Of a stretch of 64,000 bases of DNA, positions 34,061 through 44,125 are shown piece after piece. Position numbers and translations under genes: made by a program. The stretch lies in assembly GCF_900106015.1 (NCBI RefSeq), contig NZ_LT629797.1:1488001-1552000 (forward strand), given 5' to 3'. The stretch is from Pseudomonas sihuiensis (GTDB lineage Bacteria > Pseudomonadota > Gammaproteobacteria > Pseudomonadales > Pseudomonadaceae). The notes below the pieces were generated by a model. The model saw only the letters and a program-made list of their open reading frames with translations, ran no database searches and was not told where the DNA came from. Numbering within the stretch: the stretch's first letter is position 1; the number at the start of each line of letters is the position of its first letter.

Positions 34061-35911
34061 ATGGATCGGATCTCACGCCCGATGCGTCCCCTCCTACTGC
34101 TGTTCCTCAGCCTGGCCTTGAGCTTTCCCGCCTCTGCGACTATCAGCGAGAGCCACGGCTACGCCCAGTTCGGGACACTCAAGTATCCTGCCAGCTTCAG
34201 TCATTTTGACTGGGTCAACCCCGATGCGCCCAAAGGCGGCACGTTGCGCATCATGGCGTCCGGCACTTTCGATACGCTCAACCCCTACACGTTCAAGGGC
34301 AGCAGCCCGATCTCGACCGCGCATTTCCTGCAGTACGGCGCCAATGAGCTGAACGAACCCTTGATGGTCGGCACTGGCGCTTACGACCCCTCGGGGGATG
34401 AGCCTGCCTCCAGCTATGGCCTGATCGCCAGAAGCGTCGAGTACAGCGAGGACCGCAGCTGGGTGGTGTTCAATCTGCGTCCGGAAGCGCGTTTTCACGA
34501 TGGCAAGCCCATCACCGCCTACGACGTAGCCTTTTCCTATCGCCTGCTACGTAACGACGGTCATCCGCAGTACCGCACCAACCTGCAGGAAGTGAAACGC
34601 GTCGACATTCTGGGCCGGCACCGCATCCGCTTCGTCTTCAAGCGTGCCGGCAATCCGCTGCTGATCCTGCGCCTGAGTGAACTGCCGGTCCTGCCGCAGC
34701 ACTATTGGAAAGATCGCGACTTCAAGAGCACCACCTTCGAGGCGCCGCTGGGCAGCGGTCCCTACCGCATCGTTCAGGTGGTACCTGGCCGGCGCCTGGT
34801 GTTCGAGCGGGTGAAGGACTGGTGGGGCAAGGATCTGCCGGTCAATCGCGGCAAATACAACTTCGACCGCGTCGAGGTGGAGTTCTACCGCGACAACCAT
34901 GTCGCCTTCGAAGCCTTCAAGGCCGGCGAATTCGACTTCTACATCGAGAACCAGGCAAAGAACTGGAGCAACGGCTATCGCTTTCCGGCCGTGACCCGCG
35001 GCGATGTGATTCGCGCCGAGATACCGCACCAGATTCCGACCCAGACCCAGGCGCTGTTCATGAACACGCGCCGCGATCTGTTCAGCGACCGCCGGGTGCG
35101 TGAGGCGCTGGGGCTGATGTTCGATTTCGAGTGGACCAATCGCACGCTGTTCAACAACGCCTACGTGCGCGCCGCCAGCTACTACCCCAACAGCGAATTC
35201 TCGGCCACTGGCAAGCCCGAAGGCGCGGAGTGGCTGTTGCTCTCGCCGCATCGCGACAAGCTACCCGCACGCCTGCTCACCGAGCCACCGACACAACCGG
35301 TAACTGACGGTCGCGGCATCCCTCGGGAAACCTTGCGCCGCGCCCTCGGTCTATTGGCCGATGCCGGCTGGAAACCCTCCGGCCAGGAGCTGCGTAATGC
35401 TCGCGGTCAACGCCTCGAGTTCGAGATCATGCTGGTCAACCCCAGCCTCGAACGCATTCTCCAGCCCTATACTGCCAACCTCGCCAGTATCGGCATACGC
35501 GCCAACCTGCGCACTGTCGATCGCGCCCAGTACAAGCAGCGCCTTGACCAGTTCGACTACGACATGATCCTGCTGACCCTGCCGCAAACCCTCAGCCCGG
35601 GGCTGGAACAATCGCTGTACTTCCATTCCAGCCAGGTGAACATCAAGGGCGGCAAGAACTATGCAGGCGTCAACGATCCGGTGGTCGACGAGATGATCGA
35701 CAAGCTGCTCTCGGCGCAGACTCGAGACGAACAGGTAGCCGCCACGCGGGCCCTGGACCGAGTCCTGCTCTGGCAGCACTACAGCATTCCCAACTGGTAC
35801 ATCAATTATCACCGCCTGGCGTACCGCAATCGGTTCGCCTTCGTCACCACGCCGCCCTACACACTGGGCCTGCGCACCTGGTGGCTGAAGCCCACGGAGA
35901 ACACTCGATGA
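34061..35911 (+). CDS. Family 5 peptide-binding protein, YejA-like (first of two)
   Basis: 616-residue periplasmic solute-binding protein with an N-terminal signal peptide (LLLLFLSLALSFPASA). [30 protein letters not shown] and FHDGKPITAYDVAFSYRLLR are the YejA subfamily marks; this group brings oligopeptides, microcin C-like compounds or opines to a Yej-type permease. ATG 34061 is used, with ATG 34082 equally possible; neither has a clear ribosome site. The stop overlaps the start of the second binding protein in an ATGA. Matches the position of PA1811. Confidence 0.88.
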   Translation: MDRISRPMRPLLLLFLSLALSFPASATISESHGYAQFGTLKYPASFSHFDWVNPDAPKGGTLRIMASGTFDTLNPYTFKGSSPISTAHFLQYGANELNEPLMVGTGAYDPSGDEPASSYGLIARSVEYSEDRSWVVFNLRPEARFHDGKPITAYDVAFSYRLLRNDGHPQYRTNLQEVKRVDILGRHRIRFVFKRAGNPLLILRLSELPVLPQHYWKDRDFKSTTFEAPLGSGPYRIVQVVPGRRLVFERVKDWWGKDLPVNRGKYNFDRVEVEFYRDNHVAFEAFKAGEFDFYIENQAKNWSNGYRFPAVTRGDVIRAEIPHQIPTQTQALFMNTRRDLFSDRRVREALGLMFDFEWTNRTLFNNAYVRAASYYPNSEFSATGKPEGAEWLLLSPHRDKLPARLLTEPPTQPVTDGRGIPRETLRRALGLLADAGWKPSGQELRNARGQRLEFEIMLVNPSLERILQPYTANLASIGIRANLRTVDRAQYKQRLDQFDYDMILLTLPQTLSPGLEQSLYFHSSQVNIKGGKNYAGVNDPVVDEMIDKLLSAQTRDEQVAATRALDRVLLWQHYSIPNWYINYHRLAYRNRFAFVTTPPYTLGLRTWWLKPTENTR

Positions 35912-37755
35912 CCCACCCGCTGCGCAGTTTCCTGCTTCACGGTAGCAGCCTCATTCTGCTCGGCCTGGCCGGCCTTGCCTTCGCCGCCCCCAAACACGCC
36001 GTCACCCTCTACGACGAGCCGCCCAAATACCCCGCCGACTTCACGCACTTCGAATACACCAATCCCGACGCGCCCAAGGGCGGCACCTTTCGCGAAGCGG
36101 GTTTCGGTGGCTTCGACAGCCTCAACCCCTTCATCAGCAAAGGCGTGGCCGCCGACGAGATCAACCTGATCTACGACACCCTTGCCGTGCAAAGCATGGA
36201 CGAACCCTTCACCGCCTACGGATTGGTGGCGGAAAAGATCGAGAAGGCACCTGACAACGCCTGGGTGCGCTTTCTGCTGCGCAAGGAAGCGCGCTTCCAC
36301 GACGGCACGCCGATCACCGCCGAGGACGTCAAGTTCACCTTCGATACGCTGATGGAAAAAGGCGCGCCGATGTACCGCGGCTACTACGCCGACGTCGAGC
36401 AGGTGGAAGTGGAATCGCCGCACAGCGTGCGCTTCGTGTTCAAGCACGCCGGCAACCGCGAGCTGCCGCTGATCGTCGGCCAGTTGCCGGTGCTACCCAA
36501 GCACTGGTGGGCCGAACGCGACTTTGCCAAGAGCAATCTCGAGGTACCGCTGGGCAGCGGCCCGTACAAGGTCGGCCGCGTCCAGGCCGGCCGCAGCATC
36601 CGCTACGAGCGTGTCGACGACTGGTGGGCCAAGGATCTGCCCGTGAGCCGCGGCTTCTACAACTTCGACAGCATCCAGATCGACTATTACCGCGACAACA
36701 CCGTGGCCCTGGAGGCGCTGAAGGCCGGCCAGTTCGACTACTGGCTGGAAACCAGCGCGAAGAACTGGGCCACGGCCTACAACACCCCGGCGGTCGCCAA
36801 CGGCCAGCTGATCAAGGAAGAAATCCAGAACCGCAATCCCACCGGCATGCAGGGTTTCATCTTCAACACCCGCCGTCCGCAGTTCCAGGATCGCCGCGTA
36901 CGTGAGGCGCTGGGCCTGCTGTACGACTTCGAATGGGCCAACAAACGCCTGTTCAACGGCGCCTATTCCCGCACCCGCAGCTATTTCGACAATTCCGAAC
37001 TGGGCTCGCAGGGGCTGCCCGGCGAAGACGAACTGGCGATTCTAGAACCGCTGCGCGGCAAGATTCCGGCCGAAGTGTTCAGCGAGGAATTCCGTGTACC
37101 GGTCACCGACGGCAGCGGCATCATTCGCGAGCAACAGCGCCGCGCCTACCAGTTGCTGCAGCAAGCCGGCTGGCGTATCGAAGGTGATCGCATGCTCGAC
37201 GCCAATGGTCAGCCGGTCAGCTTCGAGTTCCTCCTCGCGCAAACCGAGTTCGAGCGCGTGCTGCTGCCATTCAAGCGCAACCTGGCCGATCTCGGCATGG
37301 ATCTGGTGATTCGCCGCGTCGACGTTTCACAGTACGTCAACCGCCTGCGCTCACGTGACTTCGACATGATCGTCAGCGGCTTCGGCCAGTCCAACTCGCC
37401 GGGCAACGAGCAACGCGAATACTGGCACTCCTCCAGCGCCGACAATCCCGGTAGCCGCAACTTCATCGGCCTCAAGGACCCGGCCATCGACCAGATCGTC
37501 GAGGGATTGATCAACGCCGACTCCCGGCAGAATCTGATCGCCCACACCCGCGCCCTCGATCGCGTGCTGCTGTGGGGTTATTACGTGATCCCCAACTGGC
37601 ACATCAAGACCTGGCGCGTCGCCTACTGGAACCGCTTCGAGCATCCGAAGGTGACGCCGCTCTACGACATCGGCCTGCACACCTGGTGGGTGCGCCCGGA
37701 TCTGGAGCAGCCGAGCGAGGCCCCGCAGCCAGCCGCAGAACAGGCGGAGCAATAA
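35908..37755 (+). CDS. Family 5 peptide-binding protein, YejA-like (second of two)
   Basis: 615-residue paralogue of the preceding protein, with signal peptide [12 protein letters not shown] and the parallel motifs [20 protein letters not shown] and [20 protein letters not shown]. The two share the layout of [21 protein letters not shown] and [17 protein letters not shown] along their full length, so they arose by duplication. A proline/glutamine-rich tail closes this copy. It is overlapped by the first gene at 5' and the permease gene begins two bases after its stop. Confidence 0.9.
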   Translation: MTHPLRSFLLHGSSLILLGLAGLAFAAPKHAVTLYDEPPKYPADFTHFEYTNPDAPKGGTFREAGFGGFDSLNPFISKGVAADEINLIYDTLAVQSMDEPFTAYGLVAEKIEKAPDNAWVRFLLRKEARFHDGTPITAEDVKFTFDTLMEKGAPMYRGYYADVEQVEVESPHSVRFVFKHAGNRELPLIVGQLPVLPKHWWAERDFAKSNLEVPLGSGPYKVGRVQAGRSIRYERVDDWWAKDLPVSRGFYNFDSIQIDYYRDNTVALEALKAGQFDYWLETSAKNWATAYNTPAVANGQLIKEEIQNRNPTGMQGFIFNTRRPQFQDRRVREALGLLYDFEWANKRLFNGAYSRTRSYFDNSELGSQGLPGEDELAILEPLRGKIPAEVFSEEFRVPVTDGSGIIREQQRRAYQLLQQAGWRIEGDRMLDANGQPVSFEFLLAQTEFERVLLPFKRNLADLGMDLVIRRVDVSQYVNRLRSRDFDMIVSGFGQSNSPGNEQREYWHSSSADNPGSRNFIGLKDPAIDQIVEGLINADSRQNLIAHTRALDRVLLWGYYVIPNWHIKTWRVAYWNRFEHPKVTPLYDIGLHTWWVRPDLEQPSEAPQPAAEQAEQ

Positions 37756-37756
37756 C

Positions 37757-38842
37757 ATGCTGGCCTATATCTTTCGCCGTCTGCTGCTGATTATCCCGAC
37801 CCTGTTCGGCATTCTGGTCATCAACTTCATCATCATCCAGGCCGCGCCCGGCGGCCCGGTCGAACAGATGATCGCCAAGCTGGAGGGTTTCGATGCGGCC
37901 GCTGGCGGCGCCACCGGACGCATCGGCGGAGGCGGCGCCGAAGTGTCGGTGGCCGGCTCCAACTATCGCGGCGCCCAGGGCCTCGATCCGCAGCTGATCG
38001 CCGAGATCGAAAAGATGTACGGCTTCGACAAGCCGGCGCCCGAGCGTTTCTGGATCATGCTGAAGAACTACGCCCAGCTGGATTTCGGCTCCAGCTTCTT
38101 CCGCGACGCCCAGGTCATCGACCTGATCATCGAGAAGATGCCGGTGTCGATCTCGCTCGGGCTATGGAGCACCCTGATCATGTATCTGGTCTCCATCCCA
38201 CTGGGGATCGCCAAGGCCACCCGCCACGGCAGCGCCTTCGACGTCTGGACCAGTTCGGCGATCATCGTCGGGTACGCCATTCCGGCTTTCCTCTTTGCCA
38301 TCCTGCTGATCGTGCTGTTTGCCGGCGGCAGCTACTGGGACTGGTTCCCGTTGCGCGGTCTGACCTCGAACAACTTCGAGCAACTGAGCCTCGGCGGCAA
38401 GATTCTCGACTACCTCTGGCACCTGGTGCTGCCGGTTACGGCGCTGGTCATCGGTAACTTCGCCACCCTGACCCTGCTGACCAAGAACAGCTTTCTCGAC
38501 GAGATCAACAAACAGTACGTGGTGACCGCCCGCGCCAAGGGCCTGACCAACAATCGCGTGCTCTACGGCCACGTATTCCGCAACGCCATGCTGCTGATCA
38601 TCGCCGGCTTCCCCGCCGCCTTCATCGGCATCTTCTTCACAGGCTCCCTGCTGATCGAGGTGATCTTCTCCCTCGACGGCCTGGGCCTGATGAGCTTCGA
38701 AGCGGCGATCAACCGCGACTATCCGGTGGTGTTCGGCACCCTGTTCATCTTCACCTTGCTGGGGCTGATCGTGAAACTGATCGGTGACATCACCTACACC
38801 CTGGTCGATCCGCGTATCGACTTCGAAAGCCGGGAGGGTTGA
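37757..38842 (+). CDS. yejB: Peptide ABC permease, YejB-like
   Basis: 361-residue inner-membrane permease of the DppB/OppB group. The N-terminal helix [20 protein letters not shown] is followed by a long periplasmic insert containing a Gly/Ala-rich stretch, then five more helices and the EAA-loop [26 protein letters not shown]. The insert (about residues 30-80) is characteristic of YejB. Pairs with the YejE-like permease two bases downstream. Confidence 0.9.
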   Translation: MLAYIFRRLLLIIPTLFGILVINFIIIQAAPGGPVEQMIAKLEGFDAAAGGATGRIGGGGAEVSVAGSNYRGAQGLDPQLIAEIEKMYGFDKPAPERFWIMLKNYAQLDFGSSFFRDAQVIDLIIEKMPVSISLGLWSTLIMYLVSIPLGIAKATRHGSAFDVWTSSAIIVGYAIPAFLFAILLIVLFAGGSYWDWFPLRGLTSNNFEQLSLGGKILDYLWHLVLPVTALVIGNFATLTLLTKNSFLDEINKQYVVTARAKGLTNNRVLYGHVFRNAMLLIIAGFPAAFIGIFFTGSLLIEVIFSLDGLGLMSFEAAINRDYPVVFGTLFIFTLLGLIVKLIGDITYTLVDPRIDFESREG

Positions 38843-38844
38843 GC

Positions 38845-39864
38845 ATGAAACTTTCCCCTCTCAATCGACGCCGCTTCGACCGTTTCAAGGCGCACAAGCG
38901 TGGCTGGTGGTCGCTGTGGCTGTTTCTTATCCTGTTTGGCCTGAGCCTCGGTGCTGAACTGATCGCAAACGACAAGCCGCTGGCCGTGCGCTACGACGGG
39001 CAGTGGTATTTTCCGGTGCTCAAGCGCTACCCGGAAACCGTGTTCGGCGGCGAATTCCCGCTGCAGGCCAACTACAAGAGCCCCTACATTCAGGACCTGA
39101 TCGCGGAAAAGGACGGCTGGATGATCTGGCCGCCCATCCCGTTCAGCTATTCGAGCATCAACTACGACCTGGAAGTACCGGCACCTGCACCGCCCTCGGC
39201 GCAGAACTGGCTGGGCACTGACGATCAGGGCCGTGACGTACTGGCACGAGTGATCTACGGCTTTCGCATCTCGGTGCTGTTCGCCCTGATCCTGACCCTG
39301 GCCAGTTCGGTGATCGGCGTGATCGCCGGCGCGCTGCAGGGCTTCTATGGCGGCTGGGTCGACCTGATCGGTCAGCGCTTTCTGGAAATCTGGTCAGGCC
39401 TGCCGGTGCTCTATCTGCTGATCATTCTCGCCAGCTTCGTGCAGCCGAATTTCTGGTGGCTGCTGGGGATCATGCTGCTGTTCTCCTGGATGAGCCTGGT
39501 CGATGTGGTGCGCGCTGAGTTCCTGCGCGGGCGCAATCTCGAGTACGTGCGCGCTGCGCGGGCGCTGGGCATGGAGAATGGCGCCATCATGTTCCGCCAT
39601 ATCCTGCCCAACGCCATGGTTTCGACCATGACCTTCATGCCCTTCATCCTCACTGGCGCGATCGGCACCCTGACGGCTCTGGACTTCCTCGGCTTCGGCC
39701 TGCCCCCTGGCGCGCCATCGCTGGGTGAACTGGTCGCTCAGGGCAAGAGCAACCTGCAGGCACCCTGGCTGGGCATCAGTGCCTTCGCCGTATTGGCGAT
39801 CATGCTGAGCCTGCTGGTATTCATCGGTGAAGCCGCCCGCGATGCCTTCGACCCGAGGAAATGA
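38845..39864 (+). CDS. yejE: Peptide ABC permease, YejE-like
   Basis: 339-residue permease of the DppC/OppC group, longer than OppC because of the YejE-type insert after the first helix (LPLQANYKSPYIQDLIAEKDGWMIW region). LGTDDQGRDVLARVIYGFRISVLFALIL is the classical DppC motif; EYVRAARALGMENGAIMFRHILPNAM is the EAA loop that docks to the ATPase. ATG 38845 follows GGGAGGG at good spacing. The ATPase gene starts two bases after its stop. Confidence 0.9.
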   Translation: MKLSPLNRRRFDRFKAHKRGWWSLWLFLILFGLSLGAELIANDKPLAVRYDGQWYFPVLKRYPETVFGGEFPLQANYKSPYIQDLIAEKDGWMIWPPIPFSYSSINYDLEVPAPAPPSAQNWLGTDDQGRDVLARVIYGFRISVLFALILTLASSVIGVIAGALQGFYGGWVDLIGQRFLEIWSGLPVLYLLIILASFVQPNFWWLLGIMLLFSWMSLVDVVRAEFLRGRNLEYVRAARALGMENGAIMFRHILPNAMVSTMTFMPFILTGAIGTLTALDFLGFGLPPGAPSLGELVAQGKSNLQAPWLGISAFAVLAIMLSLLVFIGEAARDAFDPRK

Positions 39865-39865
39865 C

Positions 39866-41479
39866 ATGAGCCAGAACGAAACCCTGCTGCAAGTACGCGA
39901 CCTGGCCGTCGAGTTCGTCACGGGCGAGCAGTGCCAGCGTGTGGTCGAGAACGTCAGCTTCGACATTCATAAAGGCGAGACCCTGGCCCTGGTCGGTGAA
40001 AGTGGCTCGGGCAAGTCGGTCACCGCGCACTCGATCCTTCGCCTGCTGCCCTACCCGCTCGCGCGCCATCCGCACGGCAGCATCGAGTACGCCGGCGAAG
40101 ACCTGCTCAAGCTCAGCGAAGGCCGCCTGCGCGGCATTCGCGGCAACCGCATCGCCATGGTCTTTCAGGAGCCGATGACCTCGCTCAACCCGCTGCACTG
40201 CATCGAAAAGCAGATCAACGAGGTGCTTGCCCTGCACAAGGGCCTGCGCGGCAAGGCCGCCAGCGCGCGCACCCTGGAACTGCTGGAACTGGTCGGCATC
40301 CCGGAACCGAAGAAGCGCCTGAAGGCCTACCCGCACGAACTCTCTGGCGGCCAACGGCAGCGCGTGATGATCGCCATGGCCCTGGCCAATGAACCTCAAC
40401 TGCTGATCGCCGACGAGCCGACTACCGCCCTGGATGTCACCGTACAGTTGAAGATCCTCGAGTTGCTCAAGGATCTGCAGGCGCGCCTGGGCATGTCGCT
40501 GCTGCTGATCAGCCACGACCTCAACCTGGTTCGCAGAATTGCCCACCGCGTATGTGTCATGCAGCGCGGTTGCATCGTCGAACAGGCGTCGTGTGAAGAA
40601 TTGTTCCAGGCTCCGCAGCATCCCTACACTCAGGAACTGCTAGGCGCCGAGCCCAGCGGCGACCCTGCGGCCAACCCCGTGGGCCAGCCGTTGCTTGAAG
40701 TGGACGACCTGCGTGTGTGGTTCCCGATCAAAAAGGGCCTGCTGCGCCGGACGGTGGATCATGTCAAAGCGGTGGACGGCATCAACTTCAGCCTGCCCCA
40801 GGGCCAGACCCTGGGCATCGTCGGTGAAAGTGGTTCCGGCAAGTCCACGCTGGGCATGGCCATTCTGCGGCTGCTCGCCAGTCGCGGTGATATTCGCTTC
40901 CAGGGCCAGCAGTTGCAGGGCCTCAGCCAGCAGGAAGTACGTCCGCTGCGCCGGCAGATGCAGGTGGTGTTTCAGGACCCCTTTGGGAGCCTGAGCCCAC
41001 GCATGTCGGTGAGCCAGATCGTCGGTGAAGGTCTGCGCATTCACGGCATGGGCAACGAGGCGGAGCAGGAACAAGCCATCATCGACGCGCTTTTGGAGGT
41101 AGGGCTGGACCCGCAGACGCGGCATCGCTACCCCCACGAGTTTTCTGGCGGGCAACGGCAGCGGATTGCCATTGCCCGGGCACTGGTGTTGAAACCGGCG
41201 CTGATCCTGCTGGACGAGCCCACTTCGGCGCTCGACCGTACGGTACAGCGTCAGGTGGTGGAGTTGTTGCGCGGCTTGCAGGCCAAGTACAACCTGACCT
41301 ATCTGTTTATCAGCCATGACCTGGCGGTAGTCAGAGCGCTGAGCCACCAGTTGATGGTGGTCAAGCAGGGCCAGGTGGTCGAACAGGGGTCTGCCGAGTC
41401 GATCTTCAGTGCACCGCAACACCCTTATACGCAGCAGTTGCTGGAAGCCGCTTTTCTGGCCCCGGCAACGGCTCACTGA
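39866..41479 (+). CDS. yejF: Peptide ABC ATPase with two nucleotide-binding domains, YejF-like
   Basis: 537 residues holding two complete ATPase domains: Walker A GESGSGKSV near residue 46 with LSGGQRQR near 165, and GESGSGKST near 320 with FSGGQRQR near 430; both end with OppD/F-like extensions (HPYTQELLGAEPSG and HPYTQQLLEAA). One chain therefore replaces the DppD/DppF pair. This completes a five-gene importer operon (two binding proteins, two permeases, ATPase). fabI follows after 28 bases. Confidence 0.92.
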   Translation: MSQNETLLQVRDLAVEFVTGEQCQRVVENVSFDIHKGETLALVGESGSGKSVTAHSILRLLPYPLARHPHGSIEYAGEDLLKLSEGRLRGIRGNRIAMVFQEPMTSLNPLHCIEKQINEVLALHKGLRGKAASARTLELLELVGIPEPKKRLKAYPHELSGGQRQRVMIAMALANEPQLLIADEPTTALDVTVQLKILELLKDLQARLGMSLLLISHDLNLVRRIAHRVCVMQRGCIVEQASCEELFQAPQHPYTQELLGAEPSGDPAANPVGQPLLEVDDLRVWFPIKKGLLRRTVDHVKAVDGINFSLPQGQTLGIVGESGSGKSTLGMAILRLLASRGDIRFQGQQLQGLSQQEVRPLRRQMQVVFQDPFGSLSPRMSVSQIVGEGLRIHGMGNEAEQEQAIIDALLEVGLDPQTRHRYPHEFSGGQRQRIAIARALVLKPALILLDEPTSALDRTVQRQVVELLRGLQAKYNLTYLFISHDLAVVRALSHQLMVVKQGQVVEQGSAESIFSAPQHPYTQQLLEAAFLAPATAH

Positions 41480-41507
41480 TCCTTGAAACAGGAAGAGGAA
41501 TAGCACA

Positions 41508-42302
41508 ATGGGTTTTCTAACCGGTAAGCGCGTACTCATCGTTGGCGTTGCCAGCAAACTGTCCATCGCCTCGGGTATCGCCGCCGCCATGCACCGCGAA
41601 GGTGCCGAGCTGGCCTTCACCTACCAGAACGAGAAGCTCAAAGGCCGCGTCGAAGACTTCGCTGCCGGCTGGGGCTCCAGCGCCGACCTGTGCTTCCCTT
41701 GCGATGTGGCCAGCGACGAGGAAATCGCCGCTGTGTTCGAAGCACTGAGCAAGAAGTGGGATGGCCTGGACTGCATCGTCCACTCGGTCGGCTTCGCTCC
41801 GGGCGACCAGCTCAATGGCGACTTCACCGACGTCACCACCCGTGAAGGCTTCAAGATCGCCCACGACATCAGCGCCTACAGCTTCGTCGCCCTGGCCAAG
41901 GCCGGTCGCGAGATGATGAAAGGCCGCAACGGCAGCCTGCTCACCCTCTCCTACCTGGGCGCCGAACGCACCATGCCCAACTACAACGTCATGGGCATGG
42001 CCAAGGCCAGCCTGGAAGCCGGCGTACGCTACCTGGCCGGCAGCCTCGGCCCGGAAGGTACCCGCGTCAACGCCATCTCTGCCGGCCCGATCCGCACCCT
42101 GGCCGCCAGCGGCATCGCCAGCTTCCGCAAGATGCTGGCTGCCAACGAGAAGCAGACTCCGCTGCGCCGTAACGTCACCATCGAGGAAGTCGGCAATGCC
42201 GGCGCCTTCCTCTGCTCCGACCTGGCTTCGGGCATCAGCGGCGAGATCATGTACGTCGACGGCGGCTTCAACACCACCGCCATGGGCGCCATGGAAGACT
42301 GA
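41508..42302 (+). CDS. fabI: NADH-dependent enoyl-ACP reductase I
   Basis: 264-residue last-step enzyme of fatty acid elongation and the target of triclosan. [21 protein letters not shown] is the FabI cofactor loop, [14 protein letters not shown] the NNAG equivalent, and [22 protein letters not shown] gives the Tyr-x6-Lys active site. GGAAGAGGAA gives a good ribosome site. It lies downstream of the peptide ABC operon as in P. aeruginosa (PA1806-PA1807) and could be partly read through from it. 42303-42523 after it holds two hairpins (42311-42337 and 42384-42411) but no gene. Confidence 0.96.
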   Translation: MGFLTGKRVLIVGVASKLSIASGIAAAMHREGAELAFTYQNEKLKGRVEDFAAGWGSSADLCFPCDVASDEEIAAVFEALSKKWDGLDCIVHSVGFAPGDQLNGDFTDVTTREGFKIAHDISAYSFVALAKAGREMMKGRNGSLLTLSYLGAERTMPNYNVMGMAKASLEAGVRYLAGSLGPEGTRVNAISAGPIRTLAASGIASFRKMLAANEKQTPLRRNVTIEEVGNAGAFLCSDLASGISGEIMYVDGGFNTTAMGAMED

Positions 42303-42523
42303 GAAGGTCGCCGGACATCGTAGAGCGATGCCCGGCTCTGCCGCACCTCATGCACGGCCAAGCCGTGCCTGAACCCACAATGCCGCATATTGCTCAGCAA
42401 GTGCGGCGTTGTCGTTTCTGGCTTTTGTCAGCATTCAGCTACCCGAACCGAAACGCCACCACTACTCGGCACGCTTCAACGCTGGTGTTGTCCTAGCTGG
42501 AAGCCTGGAACCGAGATGGGTCA

Positions 42524-44071
42524 ATGATCCCGACAAACAAATGGCGCACCTGCCTGATCTGCGTACTATGCAGCCTTGTGGTCGGCTGCGCCTTGCCACC
42601 GCTGGATGGCCGTACCGAGAGCCAGGCCTTCACCCAGGCCGAAACGGCCGATACCACGCTGGGGCAAGCACTGGGCAGCGAACGCGACGCCCACCCCGGC
42701 CTGTCCGGCATTCTTACGCTGGCGGCTGCCCGCGATGCCTTTGCCGCGCGCATGCTCCTGGTCGAAGCGGCCGAGCGCAGTCTCGATGTGCAGTACTACA
42801 TCTGGCGCAACGACATTACCGGCACCCTGCTGCTCGATGCGCTGCTCAGAGCCGCCGAACGAGGCGTTCGCGTTCGCCTGCTGCTGGATGACAATGGCAT
42901 CGCCGACCTCGATCAGACCCTGAGCACGCTCGATCGCCACCCCAACATCGAAGTGCGCCTGTTCAATCCCTTCTCCCTGCGCCAGGCCAAGGCGCTGGGT
43001 TATCTGACCCACTTTCCACGCGCGAACCGGCGCATGCACAACAAGTCCTTCACCGTGGACAACCAGGCCACCATCATCGGTGGACGCAATATCGGCGACG
43101 AATACTTCGACGCCAGTGAGGGGGTGCTCTTCGCCGACCTCGATGTACTGGCAATCGGCCCGGTCGTGGCCGATACCTCCGCCGACTTCGACCGCTACTG
43201 GGCCAGCGACTCCAGCTACCCACTGGAGCTGATCGTGTCTCGCAGCCGGAGCGCTCCACAACCCCTGCACGATATCGCGGCAGACCTTTCCAGCTCGCCT
43301 GCAGCCAGCGGTTACGTGAAAACCCTGCAGGAAAGCGAGTTCATTCAGCGCCTGCTGGACAAGAAGCTTGGCTTTGAATGGAGCGAGACCACACTGGTCA
43401 GCGATGATCCCGCCAAGGGCCTTGGCAATGCCAGTGACGGCGAGCTGCTGATCAGCCACCTGGGCGAAATGCTCGATATTCCACAGGCACGCGTCGACCT
43501 TGTATCGCCCTACTTCGTCCCCACGCAAACCGGCGTCGATATCTTTACCGGCCTGGTACAACGCGGCGTTGAAGTGCGCATCCTGACCAATGCGTTGGAG
43601 GCAACGGACGTGACGCCCGTACACGCCGGCTACGCCAAGCGCCGGCGTGCCCTGCTCGAAGGCGGCGTCAAACTCTATGAAATGCGCCTGGGTGCGGACG
43701 ACGAAGGCCACCGGGAAAAAGCCGGCCCATTCGGCAGCTCCGGCTCGAGCCTGCACGCCAAGACCTTCGCCCTCGATGGCCAGCGAGTATTCATCGGCTC
43801 ATTCAACTTCGATCCACGCTCTGCCAGCCTCAATACGGAAATGGGTTTTCTTATCGAAAGCCCGAAACTGGCGGCAGCCATCGGCCAGGCATTCGAAAGC
43901 GATATCCCGGCCAATGCCTACGAGCTGCGACTGGACGAACACGACCGAATCTACTGGCTGCAGCGCGTGGATGGCGGGCAACGGCGATTCGATAGCGAGC
44001 CCGGTACAGGCCTGCTCAAACGCCTGGGCATTCATCTGCTCTCGTGGCTGCCCATCGAATGGTTGTTGTAA
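42524..44071 (+). CDS. Phospholipase D-family lipoprotein (cardiolipin synthase C-like)
   Basis: 515-residue protein with two HKD motifs (HNKSFTVDN near residue 172 and HAKTFALDG near residue 413), each followed by the GGRNIGDEYF or GSFNFDPRS glycine stretch. This is the layout of ClsC/YmdC-type cardiolipin synthases and related phosphatidyltransferases. The N-terminus MIPTNKWRTCLICVLCSLVV then GC reads as a lipoprotein signal, which would place it outside the inner membrane. It stands between fabI and ppiD, which I recall as adjacent in P. aeruginosa. Confidence 0.85.
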   Translation: MIPTNKWRTCLICVLCSLVVGCALPPLDGRTESQAFTQAETADTTLGQALGSERDAHPGLSGILTLAAARDAFAARMLLVEAAERSLDVQYYIWRNDITGTLLLDALLRAAERGVRVRLLLDDNGIADLDQTLSTLDRHPNIEVRLFNPFSLRQAKALGYLTHFPRANRRMHNKSFTVDNQATIIGGRNIGDEYFDASEGVLFADLDVLAIGPVVADTSADFDRYWASDSSYPLELIVSRSRSAPQPLHDIAADLSSSPAASGYVKTLQESEFIQRLLDKKLGFEWSETTLVSDDPAKGLGNASDGELLISHLGEMLDIPQARVDLVSPYFVPTQTGVDIFTGLVQRGVEVRILTNALEATDVTPVHAGYAKRRRALLEGGVKLYEMRLGADDEGHREKAGPFGSSGSSLHAKTFALDGQRVFIGSFNFDPRSASLNTEMGFLIESPKLAAAIGQAFESDIPANAYELRLDEHDRIYWLQRVDGGQRRFDSEPGTGLLKRLGIHLLSWLPIEWLL

Positions 44072-44083
44072 CCCAGAAACAAC

Positions 44084-44108
44084 AAAGCCCCGCACTTGGC
44101 GGGGCTTT
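44084..44108. terminator. Terminator between PLD-like gene and ppiD
   Basis: Perfect ten-base stem AAAGCCCCGC/GCGGGGCTTT with five-base loop, flanked by A and T stretches; serves both convergent genes. Confidence 0.9.
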
Positions 44109-44125
44109 CTCGTGACGGACAGCGA

